Shown here piece after piece: positions 35,283 to 45,215 of a stretch of DNA of 64,000 nt. The notes beneath the pieces are model-generated. The model was not told the DNA's origin, ran no database searches, and saw nothing but the letters and a program-made list of their open reading frames with translations. Within the stretch, counting starts at the first letter, position 1, and every line of letters starts with the position of its first letter. Source of the stretch: a bacterium (GTDB taxonomy: Bacteria; CAIWAD01); NCBI GenBank assembly GCA_030429345.1, contig JAUIFJ010000018.1, positions 23,286 to 87,285 on the forward strand, in the 5' to 3' direction. Position numbers and translations under genes: made by a program.

Positions 35283-36578
35283 CTAAACGAAGTCCCGGCC
35301 GGAAGCGCGCCCTTCGCGCAGCACTCCCACCGGCCGCATGCGGAACTCGCGGCCTTCCCAGGGAGAATTCCGGCCCCGGGTGAAGGCCTCCCTTTCCCGG
35401 TAGGTCCAGATCTCCTCTGCCAGGACCGTCGCCTCGAGCATTTCGCCGAGCTGCAGGCGTGCCGCCGGCAACCCGAGCACGCGGCGGGGACCATCGCTGA
35501 AGAAGGGAAGCAGATCAGCCAGGCTCAGCAGGCCCGTTTCCACCAGGCACAGGTGGGCAGCGGCGAAACAGGTTTCCAGGCTGGCGGCACCGGCCGGACA
35601 GTAGCTGAATTCGCGGTCGATGCGGTCGAAGTCCGCCGGGCGATGGTCGCTGACGATGGCTTCCACCAGCCCTTCCCGGACTGCCTGCCGAAGGGCCTCC
35701 CGGTCTGTGTGAGGGCGCAGGGGCGGATCCGCCTTGAAGGCGGGATTGTAGTCGCTGGCCAGGAAATCCTCTTCGCTGAAGGCCAGGTGGTGCACGCCGA
35801 CGTCGGCGCTGAGCAGCAGGTCTTCCTGGCGGGCCTTCCTCATGAGCTCCATCGAGCGCTCCGTCGACAGCAGCTGCAGGTGCAGGGGGCGATTCTCCCA
35901 GGCCACGGTGGCCAGGGCGCGCTGCACGCCGAGCTCCTCGGACAGGGCCGGAATGCCCTTAAGACCGCTGCGCAGGCTGGCCGACCCCTCGTTGACCTCC
36001 CCGCCCAGCAGGCTGCGCTCGCAGGGCAGCTCGAAGAGCGGACGCTGGAAGCGGTGGGCGTAGACCATGCTGCCCCGCAGCGCCGCCGCCGAGGGCAGGC
36101 CGCCCGGCCCGTCGCTGAAGGCCGCGGCTCCCGCCTCGGCCAGTTCGCCCAGGTCGGCCAGGCGCTCCCCGCTCCCGCCGCGTGTGACACGGGCCACCGG
36201 CAGCAGGCGGGTCAGTGCGCCTTGCGCGCGCTCCAGCTGGAAGCGCAGGGCGCCCTCGTTGTCGACCACCGGATCGCTGTCGGCGAAGACGCAGACGGCC
36301 GTATAGCCGCCGCTCGCCGCGGCACGCAGGCCGCTGGCAATGCTCTCGCGCTCTTCGTGGCCCGGCTCGCCGAAAGTGGCCCGCAGGTCGACGAAGCCCG
36401 GACAGAGAATGCGGCCCTTCAGATCGACGCGGCGGGCGGCCTGCAGGCCCTCGCCGATTTCGGCGATGCGCCCGTCCTCCAGCCTCAGGTCGGCGACGCG
36501 GTCCAGGTCCGCGCCGGGGTCCAGCAGGCGGGCTCCGGCCAGCAGCCACTCGCCCTGCAGGGTGGTCGGGTGATCCAT
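35283..36578 (-). CDS. pyrC': Inactive dihydroorotase-like subunit (PyrC')
   Basis: A 431-residue protein with overall similarity to type I dihydroorotase (GRILCPGFVDL, EPGHEERESIASGLRAAASGG, DSDPVVDNEGALRFQLERA, VSDHRPADFD). The zinc ligands are not kept. The HxH at the start of the barrel is replaced by R66-A67-T68 in GFVDLRATFGEPG, and the second His of the usual HxQHVST is Leu in HLQLLSTERS; the Cys/His-Glu-Asp motif is FELPCERS. It is therefore predicted to be catalytically dead and to serve as a structural partner of aspartate carbamoyltransferase, as known for PyrC' of Pseudomonas and some other bacteria. Its ATG overlaps the pyrB stop. An active dihydroorotase must lie elsewhere in the genome. 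Confidence 0.85.
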   Translation of the reverse strand: MDHPTTLQGEWLLAGARLLDPGADLDRVADLRLEDGRIAEIGEGLQAARRVDLKGRILCPGFVDLRATFGEPGHEERESIASGLRAAASGGYTAVCVFADSDPVVDNEGALRFQLERAQGALTRLLPVARVTRGGSGERLADLGELAEAGAAAFSDGPGGLPSAAALRGSMVYAHRFQRPLFELPCERSLLGGEVNEGSASLRSGLKGIPALSEELGVQRALATVAWENRPLHLQLLSTERSMELMRKARQEDLLLSADVGVHHLAFSEEDFLASDYNPAFKADPPLRPHTDREALRQAVREGLVEAIVSDHRPADFDRIDREFSYCPAGAASLETCFAAAHLCLVETGLLSLADLLPFFSDGPRRVLGLPAARLQLGEMLEATVLAEEIWTYREREAFTRGRNSPWEGREFRMRPVGVLREGRASGRDFV

Positions 36579-37540
36579 CAGGAAGCCTCCACGGTCTTTG
36601 CGCCCAGCAGCAGGTAGAGCACGGCCATGCGCACGGCGACGCCGTTGGTCACCTGGTCCAGGATGATGCTGTACTCGCTGTCGGCGACATCGCTCGAGAT
36701 CTCCACCCCGCGGTTGATCGGTCCGGGGTGCATCACGGTCATGCCCTCCGGGGCGTGCTGCTCGAGGCGCGCCCGGGTCAGGCCGAAGCGTTCGTGGTAC
36801 TCCCGCAGGCCCGGGAAATGATGCGCCGTGTGACGCTCGAGCTGGATGCGCAGCACGTTGAGCACGTCGCTCTCTTCGATGGCCTCCTCGATGCGGTGAT
36901 ACACCCGCACACCCAGCTCGGCGATGCCGCGCGGGATCAGGGTCGGCGGCCCGCAGACCCCGACCACCGCCCCCATGCGCTGCAGGCCGTAGATGTTGGA
37001 CAGGGCCACGCGGCTGTGCAGGATGTCCCCGCAGAGCGTGACGCGCAGGCCCTGGAAGTCGGGGTGGCGATCGCGGATCGAGAGCATGTCCAACAGCGCC
37101 TGCGTCGGATGCTCGTGCGCCCCGTCGCCCGCGTTGAGGATCACGCTGTCCAGGTTGCGCGCCAGGAAGCCCGGCGCTCCGGGGCAGCTGTGGCGCATGA
37201 CGACGGCGTCGATCTTCATCGCCTCGATGTTGGCCGCCGTGTCGCGCAGGGTCTCGCCCTTCTGGGTGCTGCTGCTGCCGGCGCTGAAATTGACCGTATC
37301 ACAGCTCAGGCGCTTCTCCGCCATCTCGAAACTGATGCGCGTGCGCGTCGAGTTCTCGAAGAAGAGATTGACCACCGTGATGCCGCGCAGGGTCGGCACC
37401 TTCTTGATCGGCCGCTCGAGCACGGCGCGGAAGTGGGTCGCCGTCTGCAGGATCAGTTCCAGGTCCTCGGCCGTGTAGTGCTCCAGGCCCAGCAGGTGCT
37501 CCTGGCTCAGCCGGGCCTCGTCCCGTCTTGTCTCGTTCAT
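36578..37540 (-). CDS. pyrB: Aspartate carbamoyltransferase catalytic subunit
   Basis: A 320-residue enzyme that makes N-carbamoyl-aspartate, the first committed step of pyrimidine synthesis. The carbamoyl-phosphate site is [13 protein letters not shown], followed by [15 protein letters not shown] (flexible catalytic loop with Ser and Lys), [29 protein letters not shown] and the aspartate-side [13 protein letters not shown]. Length and motifs match class B/C enzymes without a regulatory PyrI fusion. It overlaps pyrR (ATGA) upstream and pyrC' downstream, so the three products are made in a coupled way, consistent with a PyrB-PyrC' complex. Confidence 0.97.
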   Translation of the reverse strand: MNETRRDEARLSQEHLLGLEHYTAEDLELILQTATHFRAVLERPIKKVPTLRGITVVNLFFENSTRTRISFEMAEKRLSCDTVNFSAGSSSTQKGETLRDTAANIEAMKIDAVVMRHSCPGAPGFLARNLDSVILNAGDGAHEHPTQALLDMLSIRDRHPDFQGLRVTLCGDILHSRVALSNIYGLQRMGAVVGVCGPPTLIPRGIAELGVRVYHRIEEAIEESDVLNVLRIQLERHTAHHFPGLREYHERFGLTRARLEQHAPEGMTVMHPGPINRGVEISSDVADSEYSIILDQVTNGVAVRMAVLYLLLGAKTVEAS

Positions 37541-38094
37541 CCCGCCTCCTCCTGCCGTTCGACCAGCCAGATGGCGTCCTCGCCGTCCTGTTCGCTCATG
37601 CGCACGCGGACCTCCTCGTCGGGGCCGGTGGGCACGTTGCGGCCGACGAAATCGGCGCGGATCGGCAGTTCCCGGTGCCCGCGATCGACGAAGACCGCCA
37701 GCTGGATGCGCCGCGGACGCCCCAGGTCCATCAGGGCGTCGAGGGCGGCGCGCACGGTGCGGCCCGTATACAGGACATCGTCGACCAGCACCAGGGTCTT
37801 GTCCTGGATGTCGAAGTCGATCTGCGTCGGCCGCACCACCGGCTGCTTGAGCGACATGCGCCAGTCGTCGCGGTAGAAGGTCACATCCAGTTCCCCGCAG
37901 GGAGGGCGAGTGCCTTCCAGCTCCTCGATGCGGCTGGCCAGGCGGCTGGCCACGTGCACGCCGCGGCTCTGCATGCCGATCAGGACCAGGTCCCGGCTGC
38001 CGCCGTTCTTCTCGAGAATCTCGTGGGCCAGGCGGGAGAGGGTGCGCGCCATGTTCTCCTGGTCGGAGAGCCGGCTCTTTTCGCGAAATGTCAT
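37537..38094 (-). CDS. pyrR: PyrR: pyr mRNA-binding regulator / uracil phosphoribosyltransferase
   Basis: A 185-residue type I phosphoribosyltransferase. The PRPP loop is [21 protein letters not shown], and typical PyrR segments are [42 protein letters not shown] and [19 protein letters not shown], the last one forming the RNA-binding surface. PyrR binds a stem-loop in pyr leader RNA when UMP or UTP is high and lowers expression; some members also make UMP from uracil. The ATG at 38094 with GAGG five bases upstream was chosen; the longer frame upstream covers the leader, where a PyrR site is found. First gene of pyrR-pyrB-pyrC'. Confidence 0.95.
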   Translation of the reverse strand: MTFREKSRLSDQENMARTLSRLAHEILEKNGGSRDLVLIGMQSRGVHVASRLASRIEELEGTRPPCGELDVTFYRDDWRMSLKQPVVRPTQIDFDIQDKTLVLVDDVLYTGRTVRAALDALMDLGRPRRIQLAVFVDRGHRELPIRADFVGRNVPTGPDEEVRVRMSEQDGEDAIWLVERQEEAG

Positions 38095-38184
38095 AGGGAC
38101 CTCGCTCTGTGGATGGAAGGATAGGCCGGGCGCGTGCGAAGACGGGCCGAAGGCCTGCGGCGGAAGGGCGTTCGATGCGGCACA

Positions 38185-38218
38185 GCGTTCCTTTTCAGCC
38201 TCGCGGGACTGGTTTAAA
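38185..38218 (-). promoter_or_regulatory. PyrR-binding RNA element in pyrR leader
   Basis: Read on the minus strand the leader contains TTTAAACCAGTCCCGCGAGG followed by CTGAAAAGGAACG. This matches the known PyrR-binding loop pattern (CAGUCC-N-GAGAGGCUGxxAAGGxxG) at almost every conserved position, including the UCC...GAGGCUG core. It lies about 90 nt upstream of the pyrR start. A short GGCC-UUC-GGCC hairpin follows, without a U-run. Control could therefore work on translation or on a weak attenuator; which of them cannot be decided by eye. Confidence 0.78.
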
Positions 38219-38435
38219 GGCGGCTGCCGGTGACTCCGGAAGCAGCCCAAGATAGCCTCGGCGAGCGGACCGGCGCAAGGTGGCGGATGAGATTTCAATC
38301 CCCTTCGGGTGCGATCTACGCCGGAAGCGCCCGGAAGGACTTCCGTGATACGGGACAAGCTTCGCCGGCGCCTGGATCCTTCTGCGAGATCTTGCTTCCA
38401 TTCTCCATCTTCGGGGGAAGCAATTCCGAGGACCC

Positions 38436-38669
38436 ATGGACTCCCCTTCCGGCAACAAGACCCTCTTCATCGTCGCCGCCGTCGTCCTGGCGCTGGCGCC
38501 ATTCACCCCCGAGCCCCACCTCGTCGAGAAACTGCGCATGCTCTTCCAGGGCACGCTGTCCCGCCCCCTGGACATCTTCGACCTCTGCATGCACGGCCTG
38601 CCCCTGCTCTTCGTCCTGGGCTGGGTCCTGCGGGATGCGTTGCGAAAGGGCAGGAACAGGGAGTCATGA
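38436..38669 (+). CDS. Small conserved membrane protein upstream of recC
   Basis: A 77-residue protein with two hydrophobic segments: [20 protein letters not shown] and [17 protein letters not shown]. Between them is the short amphipathic stretch [22 protein letters not shown]. The [16 protein letters not shown] pattern is recalled from small membrane proteins of many bacteria, some of them annotated near RND transporters; no function is established. GAGG lies five bases before the ATG. The stop overlaps the recC start (ATGA), so it is translationally coupled to the RecBCD genes. Whether this coupling has a meaning for DNA repair or is accidental is not known. Confidence 0.72.
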   Translation: MDSPSGNKTLFIVAAVVLALAPFTPEPHLVEKLRMLFQGTLSRPLDIFDLCMHGLPLLFVLGWVLRDALRKGRNRES

Positions 38670-41600
38670 TCCACGACCACGCCGGAGCCGACACGCGGGA
38701 CCTCTTCGAGGAACTGGCCGCGACCCTGCAGCCGGAACTGGGACCGCAGGCAGGCCCGCTGGCCGCGCCGATCGTGCTGGTTCCTTCGACGGGCCTCGCC
38801 CGCTGGCTCAGGTTGCGCCTCGCGGAGCGTTTCGGCATTTGCGCCGGCCTGCAGCTGCCCTTCATCGCCAGCTGGCTGGGGGAGCTCCACGAGCAGCTGC
38901 TCGACAAGCCCGAAGGAGCCCTGCTCACGACCCGCACCCTTCCCGTGGCCCTTCTTGGCGAAGAGGCTTCCCGGGGACAGGACCGCCGGGCGGCCCGGCG
39001 CGCGCGGCAGCTGGCGGCCCACTTCGACCGCATGCTGGTCTACCAGCCGCAGGAGATCCTGCGTTGGCAGGCCGGCGAAGGCCAGGGGCTGGCCGACAGC
39101 TGGCGGGCGCTGGTCACACGGGGCGGTCCGCGCAGCCACCGCGCCGCGCGGCTGCAGGAACTGTATCACCGTCTACGCAGCCGATCGGGCGCGGAACTCT
39201 GCAGAAGCCTGCCCAGGCAACTGCATGTTTTCCGGCCGATGGATCTGCCCCCGGCCCAGAAAAGCCTGCTCGAGGCCCTGGGCGAACACCTGCAGCTGCA
39301 CCTCTACCTGCCCCGCCGCAGCGCGCAGTGCCCGGCCATTGGAGGCAGCGCCGCCCGCGCCTGGCGGGAAGCGGAAGCCTTTGCCGAGCGGGCGACGGCC
39401 CCCGAAGGCCCGCGGGAAGGATCCCTGCTGCAGCGTATACAGGACGCGCACCTTCGGGGAGCAGAGCCGGAGGCCGGGAGGCGGGCAATCGACAACAGCC
39501 TGCAGTTCTTTTCCTGTCACACGCCGCTTCGCGAAGTGGAATGCCTGGCCGAGGCCCTGCTCCGCCTGCTGCAGGAGCATCCGCACCTGGGACCGGAAGA
39601 CATCCAGCTGCGCCTCGGTGACCTGGCGCTCTATGCCCCGGCCCTGCAGCAGGTTTTCCATGCCGGCGGACCCCTGGCCGGCCTTCTGCCGATGGCCTTG
39701 CCGGGCGCCGCGGGTGACGAGGATCCTGCGGGCCGTTTCCTGCAGCGGCTGCTGGCGCTGGGCGAGTGGGAAGGACGACCCGACCAGCTGCTGGACTTCC
39801 TCTCGCCTGCCGCCCTCGCCCGCCGCTTCGACCTGGAGGAATCCGATCGCGCCCCTCTGCGCCGGCTGCTGGCGGAAGGGGGCCTGACCTTCGGGCTGGA
39901 CGAAAACCATCGCCAGGAACTGGGCCACGCGGCCCTGCGGGAAGGCAGCTGGGACTGGCTGCTTGAGCGCCTGCTGCTGGGCAGGCTGGCGGCGCCCGGC
40001 GAAGGCGATCAGGCGGCTCCCCTGCTTGAAGGGGAAGGCGCCGAAACGCTTCGCCCCCTGTGCAGCGCGGGAGTGGAAAGCGGCAGGCGTCTGGGCGGAC
40101 TGATCGAGCTGGTTTCCAGCATTGCCAGGTGGCGCTCTTTCCTGCGCGAAGCAGCAAGCCTGGTCGAGCGCCTTTCCTGGCTCGACGGCAGACTGCAGCA
40201 GGAACTGCGCCCCGAAACGGACGCGGAAGTGGCGTCGCTGCGGCGGTGGAGCGAGAGACTGGCCGAGCTGGAGCAGGAAGCGCGCCGCCAGCCTCTGGAG
40301 GGCAACTGCGAAGCAGGAGCCCTGCTCGAGCTGCTTTCCCTGTCCTCCGCCTCAAGGCCTCCGCAGGAGGCGGGCGGGCAGGATGGCCGGATCACGGCAG
40401 GCAGCCTGACCTCTCTGCGTGGCGTGCCCGCGCGGGTCGTGGCCCTGCTGGGCATGTCGGATGCCGCCTTTCCCCGCAGCTCCGCCTCGCATGAACTGGA
40501 ATCGGAGGAACTCCCCTTGCGTGACCCGCGGCGGGAAGACCTGGCGCTCTTCGAGGACAGCCTGTTGTCCGCGCAGGAGCATCTGCTCTGCTTCTGGCAG
40601 GGGCAGGACGCGCGCAGCGGAGAGCAGCTGGCCCCGGGACTTCCCTTGCGAGAATTGCTGGAGGAGGTGCGCCTGGTCTGCGGAAAGGATCCCGTGCAGC
40701 AGGAGTTCCTCCACCCCTGGCATCCGGACTACTTCGGGAAGAGCGCGAAGGGGCGCTCGCATGACAAGTCCCTGGCGGACCTGCGCAAGCGCGGCAAGGA
40801 CCCCGCCCTGCTCGACCGGATCGGCCTGCCCTTCCGCCTGCCCGACGGGGATCCTCCATCGACATTGCCGGATCTGGCCTCCTGTCTGGCATGGCTGCAG
40901 CATCCTCCTCGCCGCGAGCTGCGCGCGCTTGGCCTGCGCCTTGCCGAAAGCGGAAAGGCGGAAGAGGTAGGTTTTTTCGAACTGAAAGGCCTGGCCGGCT
41001 GGCAGCTGAGGGCGGCGCTCTGGCCACCTGCCGATGACAAGAACCTGGAAGGACGTCTGCGGGCCGATGGCCTGCTCCCCGGCGGCAGCCTGGGCGAGGC
41101 TTTGCTGGAGGAAGCAAGCGCCAGGCAGCTGGAAATCATTGACTTTGTCCGATCCATTTCCACAGATGCATTCAGCGAACACATTCCGGTGCTGATCGAT
41201 TCACGGGCCCTGCCGCAAGGCAGCCTGCCCCTGCCGGCCGCCGGAAGTCCGCTGCTCTCCCTTCAGACGGGTCGCCTGAAGGAGAAGCACAAAGTGACGG
41301 CCTGGCTGCAGCATCTGCTGCGCCACGCCGCCGGCCTGGCCGCGCCGCAGGACGACTGCCTGCTGGTAAGCTTCGACGAGAAGCCAAAAGGCCTGCGCTT
41401 CAAGGCGCCGCAGCGCCCAGCCGCGGAGCTCCTGCGCCCCTGGCTTTCCGCCCTGCCGCGCGAGGACGGCAGGCTGCTGCCCTTCCATCCCGACCTGAGC
41501 ACGCTCTGGTTTCTGCAGCAGAAGCGCTCAGGGGAGACGGCCGCCGAGGAAGCCCTGCAGGCGGCCTGGGAAGACGGTTTCCAAACGAAGGGCCTGGGCC

Positions 41601-41728
41601 GGGATCCCTGGCTGCGGCTCGTTTTCGGCCCACGAGGCCCGCTGGGCGATCACGCCCTGCGCCAGGCTTTCTGCGCCTGCGCCAGCACCCTGCTGCAAGA
41701 GCTGGAGGCCCATGAAGGCGAGCTCTGA
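38666..41728 (+). CDS. recC: Exodeoxyribonuclease V gamma subunit (RecC)
   Basis: A 1020-residue RecC-type protein, the subunit that recognises Chi in the RecBCD helicase-nuclease. N-terminal inactivated helicase-like segments are visible (VPSTGLARWLRLRLAERFGI, LQLPFIASWLGEL, CHTPLREVECLAEALLRLL). The central part has ITAGSLTSLRGVPARVVALLGM and FPRSSASHELE, and the C-terminal nuclease-like domain is degenerate, as usual for RecC. The real start is the ATG at 38666, overlapping the small membrane protein gene. The length is slightly below the E. coli protein (1122). The last 17 bases overlap recB. Chi-like recognition sequence unknown. Confidence 0.9.
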   Translation: MIHDHAGADTRDLFEELAATLQPELGPQAGPLAAPIVLVPSTGLARWLRLRLAERFGICAGLQLPFIASWLGELHEQLLDKPEGALLTTRTLPVALLGEEASRGQDRRAARRARQLAAHFDRMLVYQPQEILRWQAGEGQGLADSWRALVTRGGPRSHRAARLQELYHRLRSRSGAELCRSLPRQLHVFRPMDLPPAQKSLLEALGEHLQLHLYLPRRSAQCPAIGGSAARAWREAEAFAERATAPEGPREGSLLQRIQDAHLRGAEPEAGRRAIDNSLQFFSCHTPLREVECLAEALLRLLQEHPHLGPEDIQLRLGDLALYAPALQQVFHAGGPLAGLLPMALPGAAGDEDPAGRFLQRLLALGEWEGRPDQLLDFLSPAALARRFDLEESDRAPLRRLLAEGGLTFGLDENHRQELGHAALREGSWDWLLERLLLGRLAAPGEGDQAAPLLEGEGAETLRPLCSAGVESGRRLGGLIELVSSIARWRSFLREAASLVERLSWLDGRLQQELRPETDAEVASLRRWSERLAELEQEARRQPLEGNCEAGALLELLSLSSASRPPQEAGGQDGRITAGSLTSLRGVPARVVALLGMSDAAFPRSSASHELESEELPLRDPRREDLALFEDSLLSAQEHLLCFWQGQDARSGEQLAPGLPLRELLEEVRLVCGKDPVQQEFLHPWHPDYFGKSAKGRSHDKSLADLRKRGKDPALLDRIGLPFRLPDGDPPSTLPDLASCLAWLQHPPRRELRALGLRLAESGKAEEVGFFELKGLAGWQLRAALWPPADDKNLEGRLRADGLLPGGSLGEALLEEASARQLEIIDFVRSISTDAFSEHIPVLIDSRALPQGSLPLPAAGSPLLSLQTGRLKEKHKVTAWLQHLLRHAAGLAAPQDDCLLVSFDEKPKGLRFKAPQRPAAELLRPWLSALPREDGRLLPFHPDLSTLWFLQQKRSGETAAEEALQAAWEDGFQTKGLGRDPWLRLVFGPRGPLGDHALRQAFCACASTLLQELEAHEGEL

Positions 41729-44700
41729 AACGGGAATCCCCGCCCTGGATCTGCCCCTGCGCGGCGCCAGCCTGATCGAGGCCAGCGCCGGCACCGGCAA
41801 GACCTGGACCCTGGCAACACTCTTCCTGCGTCTGGTGCTCGAAGGTGAAGCGGCCACGTCCCCCCTGCTGCTGACCTTCAGCGAGAATGCCACGGCCGAA
41901 CTGCGCCAGCGGCTGGGGCAGCGCTTGGGCTGGGCCCTGGCCCTCCTGGAGGGAACGCTTCCGCCGGCCGATGCCGAAAAGGACCCCGTGCTGGCGAAGT
42001 GGCTCAGCCGGCGTCCGGACGAGGAAGGCGACCGCGAGCGCCTGCGCAGGGCCCTGGTGGACCTGGACCGGCTTTCGGTCTTCACGATCCACGGCTTCTG
42101 TCATCGCCTGCTCGGCGAATTCGGCTACAGCCTGGACTTCCCGCCCGAGGCCGAGCAGATTGCCGAGGAAGAGGCCCTGGGCCGCGCGCTGCAGGGGCTG
42201 CTCAGCCGCGAATGGGCCCGCCTGCCGGCCTTCATGCTCCGCTGGATCGAGAAACGGGGACCGCGCTCCTTCGAGACAGAACTCAAACAGCGCCAACGCT
42301 TGCCCGAGGCGCGACTCGTGCTTCCCGACGGGCGGGCCGACGCGCAGGCCTGGATCGACAGCGCCCAGGAGTTGCCCGCCGCCTGGCAGGAACTCCGCCG
42401 GCAAGCCGAAGGCTGGGACGCCGACTGGGACAAGCCGCTCAGGGAGTCGAAGAAACGCTATCCGGGCGCACTCCACGGCAGTACGCTGAACGCGCGGCTG
42501 CGCAAGCTGGATGGAATGCTGGCCCGGCCGGCCCCCCCTTCGCCACGGATCTTCGAGCAGGAGGCCGGCATGTATCACCCGGACTCCTTCGGCACGATCT
42601 GGCGAAGGGACAAGCTGGATGCTCCGCCAGCCGTCGAGGCCCTGGGACGCTACGCGGCACTCAACCAGCCCGCGGCCAGGTTGCAGGACGCCTTCGAACG
42701 CCGACTGAAGGAAGCGGTCCTGACGGATCTCCCGCGCCAGGTGGCAAAAGAGCGGCAGGCCCGCGGCCAGTTCAGTTTCAACGACCTGATCCAGCGCGCG
42801 CTCGCCGCCGTCAAGGGGGAACACGGGACGCGCATCGCCGCCCTTCTGCGCCGGCGTCATACAGCCGTGCTGGTCGACGAATTCCAGGACACGGATCCCC
42901 TGCAGTACGACCTGCTGAGGCGGCTCTTCCCGCCGACTGCGGAAAGGCTGCTGGTCTACGTGGGCGATCCCAAGCAGGCGATCTACCGCTTCCGCGGAGG
43001 GGATGTCCACACCTGGGCCATCGCCCGCCGGGACCTCGAAGAGGCCGGCGGCCGGCAGCTCCCCTTGACACGCTGCTTCCGCAGCGACGGCGCCCTGGTC
43101 CAGGTCTTCAACCGTCTCTTTGCCGCGCCGCGCCGTGTCTTCGGCGAGGGCGCAGCGCTGCCTGCGCCCCTGGACGTGCCGCCTGCCCGCGCAGGCAGTC
43201 GTGCGCCCGCAGGAGAGGCATTGGTGTGTCACCTGCTGCCGGAGGATCTCTGGGACGGGAACCCCGGTACCGCCCTGGAGCACTGCCTGCAGGATTGCGC
43301 CAGGCGCCTGCGCGAGGCCTGCAGCGCCGAACCCGGCCTGGAGCGAAGCCGCCTGGCCGTGCTCGTGCGCAGCAACGAGCATGCGCGGCGCATGGTCGAG
43401 GCCCTGGCCGCGGAAGGCCTGCCGGCGCGCCGACTGCTGCGCGACTCGATCTTCGACGATGAACTGGCCCTGGCCCTGCTGCAACTGCTCAGCGCCATGG
43501 CGGATCCCGCCGACGCCGCCATGCTGGCGGGCTTGTTGGCCGGGCCGCTTTCACCCCTGCCCGGCACAGCCCTCTTCGCAGAGGAAGACAGGGGCCTGGA
43601 TGCGGTGCGCGCCGCGCTGGCGCAGGCCGCCGCGAGTTGGGCCGTTCATGGGCCAGGACAGGCCCTGCCGCCCCTGCTCGAGACCTTGGATACGCGACGG
43701 GCCCTGCTGGGGGCCGAGCACGGCGAAGCGCGGCTGGGCCTCTTCCGGCAACTGCTGGACGAGCTGCTGGGCCTCTCCCGGGAACACCCCTCTCCGGATG
43801 CCCTGCTGCACGCCTGGCGCGCGCGGATCGAGGAGGCCGGCGAGCAGGATCCGGCGCCCCTGCCCGAAAGCGACGAGCAGCGCATTTCCGTGCTGACCGT
43901 GCACAGCAGCAAGGGGCTTGAATACGAACGGGTCTTCTGCCCGGTGCTCTTCGGCGACCTGGTGCGCCTGAAAGGGGCTGCCGAGCGCCCCGACGGCGAG
44001 GGCGGCCGGCTGCTGATTCCGGACCCCGACGAGAGCACGAAAGCGGCCTGGCGCGAAGACCTTTTCCTGGACAGCATGCGCCTGTGCTACGTGGCCCTGA
44101 CCCGCGCGCGCTGCCAGGTGCAGCTCTGGCTGGGGCCAGCGAATGGCGGCAAGGCGGGAATCAGCGCGCTGGGCAGCCTTCTGCAGAATGATCCGCGGGA
44201 GCCGCTGGCCCCGGACGCGCTCAAGGCCGTGCTGGCGAAACGCAGCCGCGCGCAGTGGATCACGGCCCTTGAGACGGTGCGCGGCGAGGACCTGGCCCGG
44301 CACTTTGTGCTGGGCCTGCAAGCGGCTGCTGCGGCTCCCGCCCTTGCAGCCTCCTCTTCCGGAACCTGGCGGGCCGCAGCCTTGCCCCGGGGCCGGGGCC
44401 GCTCATTCCGCGTCGGCAGTTTCAGCAGCCTGTGGCACGCGAAGGCCTCTGGAAGCGAGCACGATGAAGACTTCCTGGTGGAAGGCGTCCAGGAGAGCGC
44501 TGACGGCCTGCCCGCGGGCGCGGCCTTCGGCACCGTGATCCATGAGCTGCTCGAGGAGCTGGATTTCAGCTCGCTTGCGCCCGAAGCAGCCGAACGACTT
44601 CAGGCCGAAGAGGATCTGCTCAAGGCCTGCCGAAGAGGCCTGGCGGCAGCCGGCATGGACCCCCAGCTGGCCACGCGCCTGCAGCCGCTGCTGCTGAAAG

Positions 44701-45215
44701 CGCTGCGCTGCCGCTTCCCGGAAAGAAGCGGCATCCCGCGCCTCTGCTCGCTGAACCCTGCCGACTGCCGCAGCGAGCTCGACTTCCTCTTGCCGCTTCA
44801 GGGCTTCGAGGCCTCGCGGCTGGTGCCGCTTCTCCGGGAACACGGCTGGCCGGCGGAGCTGCCGCCGGACCTGCGCCTGAGCGGATTCCTGCGCGGATTC
44901 ATCGACCTGGTGTACTATGCGGAAGGGCGCTGGCACATTCTGGACTGGAAGTCGAATCGCCTGGAACCGGGCGGCTACGGCCCCGAAGAACTCGAAGCGG
45001 CGATGCTCGCCCACGGCTACCCCCTGCAGGCCCTGTGTTACGCCCTGGCTCTCTATCGCTGGCTGCGGCTGGGGGGCATCGACCCGGAACAGGGACTGGG
45101 GTCCGTCAGCTATTTCTTCCTGCGGGGCGTCGACAAGGAAAGCCGCGGCATCTGGAACCGTCCGCTGCCCGTGGACCTGCTTGCGGCCCTGGACAAGGAG
45201 GTCGGCCTCTCGTGA
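41712..45215 (+). CDS. recB: Exodeoxyribonuclease V beta subunit (RecB)
   Basis: A 1167-residue UvrD-like helicase with a C-terminal nuclease domain. Walker A is EASAGTGKTWTLA (residues 23-35). Helicase motifs are LLLTFSENATAELRQRL, VFTIHGFCHRLLGEF, AVLVDEFQDTDPLQYDLL, VYVGDPKQAIYRFRGGD, ISVLTVHSSKGLEYERVF and LCYVALTRARCQVQLW. The nuclease site is complete: Asp1065 in GFIDLVYY, then Asp1078 and Lys1080 in HILDWKSNRLE. It moves 3' to 5' on one strand and cuts both; with RecC and RecD it degrades linear DNA and loads RecA. The ATG lies inside the recC end, and the stop overlaps recD (GTGA). Confidence 0.95.
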   Translation: MKASSETGIPALDLPLRGASLIEASAGTGKTWTLATLFLRLVLEGEAATSPLLLTFSENATAELRQRLGQRLGWALALLEGTLPPADAEKDPVLAKWLSRRPDEEGDRERLRRALVDLDRLSVFTIHGFCHRLLGEFGYSLDFPPEAEQIAEEEALGRALQGLLSREWARLPAFMLRWIEKRGPRSFETELKQRQRLPEARLVLPDGRADAQAWIDSAQELPAAWQELRRQAEGWDADWDKPLRESKKRYPGALHGSTLNARLRKLDGMLARPAPPSPRIFEQEAGMYHPDSFGTIWRRDKLDAPPAVEALGRYAALNQPAARLQDAFERRLKEAVLTDLPRQVAKERQARGQFSFNDLIQRALAAVKGEHGTRIAALLRRRHTAVLVDEFQDTDPLQYDLLRRLFPPTAERLLVYVGDPKQAIYRFRGGDVHTWAIARRDLEEAGGRQLPLTRCFRSDGALVQVFNRLFAAPRRVFGEGAALPAPLDVPPARAGSRAPAGEALVCHLLPEDLWDGNPGTALEHCLQDCARRLREACSAEPGLERSRLAVLVRSNEHARRMVEALAAEGLPARRLLRDSIFDDELALALLQLLSAMADPADAAMLAGLLAGPLSPLPGTALFAEEDRGLDAVRAALAQAAASWAVHGPGQALPPLLETLDTRRALLGAEHGEARLGLFRQLLDELLGLSREHPSPDALLHAWRARIEEAGEQDPAPLPESDEQRISVLTVHSSKGLEYERVFCPVLFGDLVRLKGAAERPDGEGGRLLIPDPDESTKAAWREDLFLDSMRLCYVALTRARCQVQLWLGPANGGKAGISALGSLLQNDPREPLAPDALKAVLAKRSRAQWITALETVRGEDLARHFVLGLQAAAAAPALAASSSGTWRAAALPRGRGRSFRVGSFSSLWHAKASGSEHDEDFLVEGVQESADGLPAGAAFGTVIHELLEELDFSSLAPEAAERLQAEEDLLKACRRGLAAAGMDPQLATRLQPLLLKALRCRFPERSGIPRLCSLNPADCRSELDFLLPLQGFEASRLVPLLREHGWPAELPPDLRLSGFLRGFIDLVYYAEGRWHILDWKSNRLEPGGYGPEELEAAMLAHGYPLQALCYALALYRWLRLGGIDPEQGLGSVSYFFLRGVDKESRGIWNRPLPVDLLAALDKEVGLS

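Noticed and set aside
35283-36578. Functional dihydroorotase or allantoinase/hydantoinase
   Set aside because: The HxH zinc motif at the start of the barrel is missing (R-A-T), so a catalytic call is not supported.
41400-43484. A 694-codon minus-strand frame over recC/recB
   Set aside because: Antisense to clear helicase motifs; no independent evidence.
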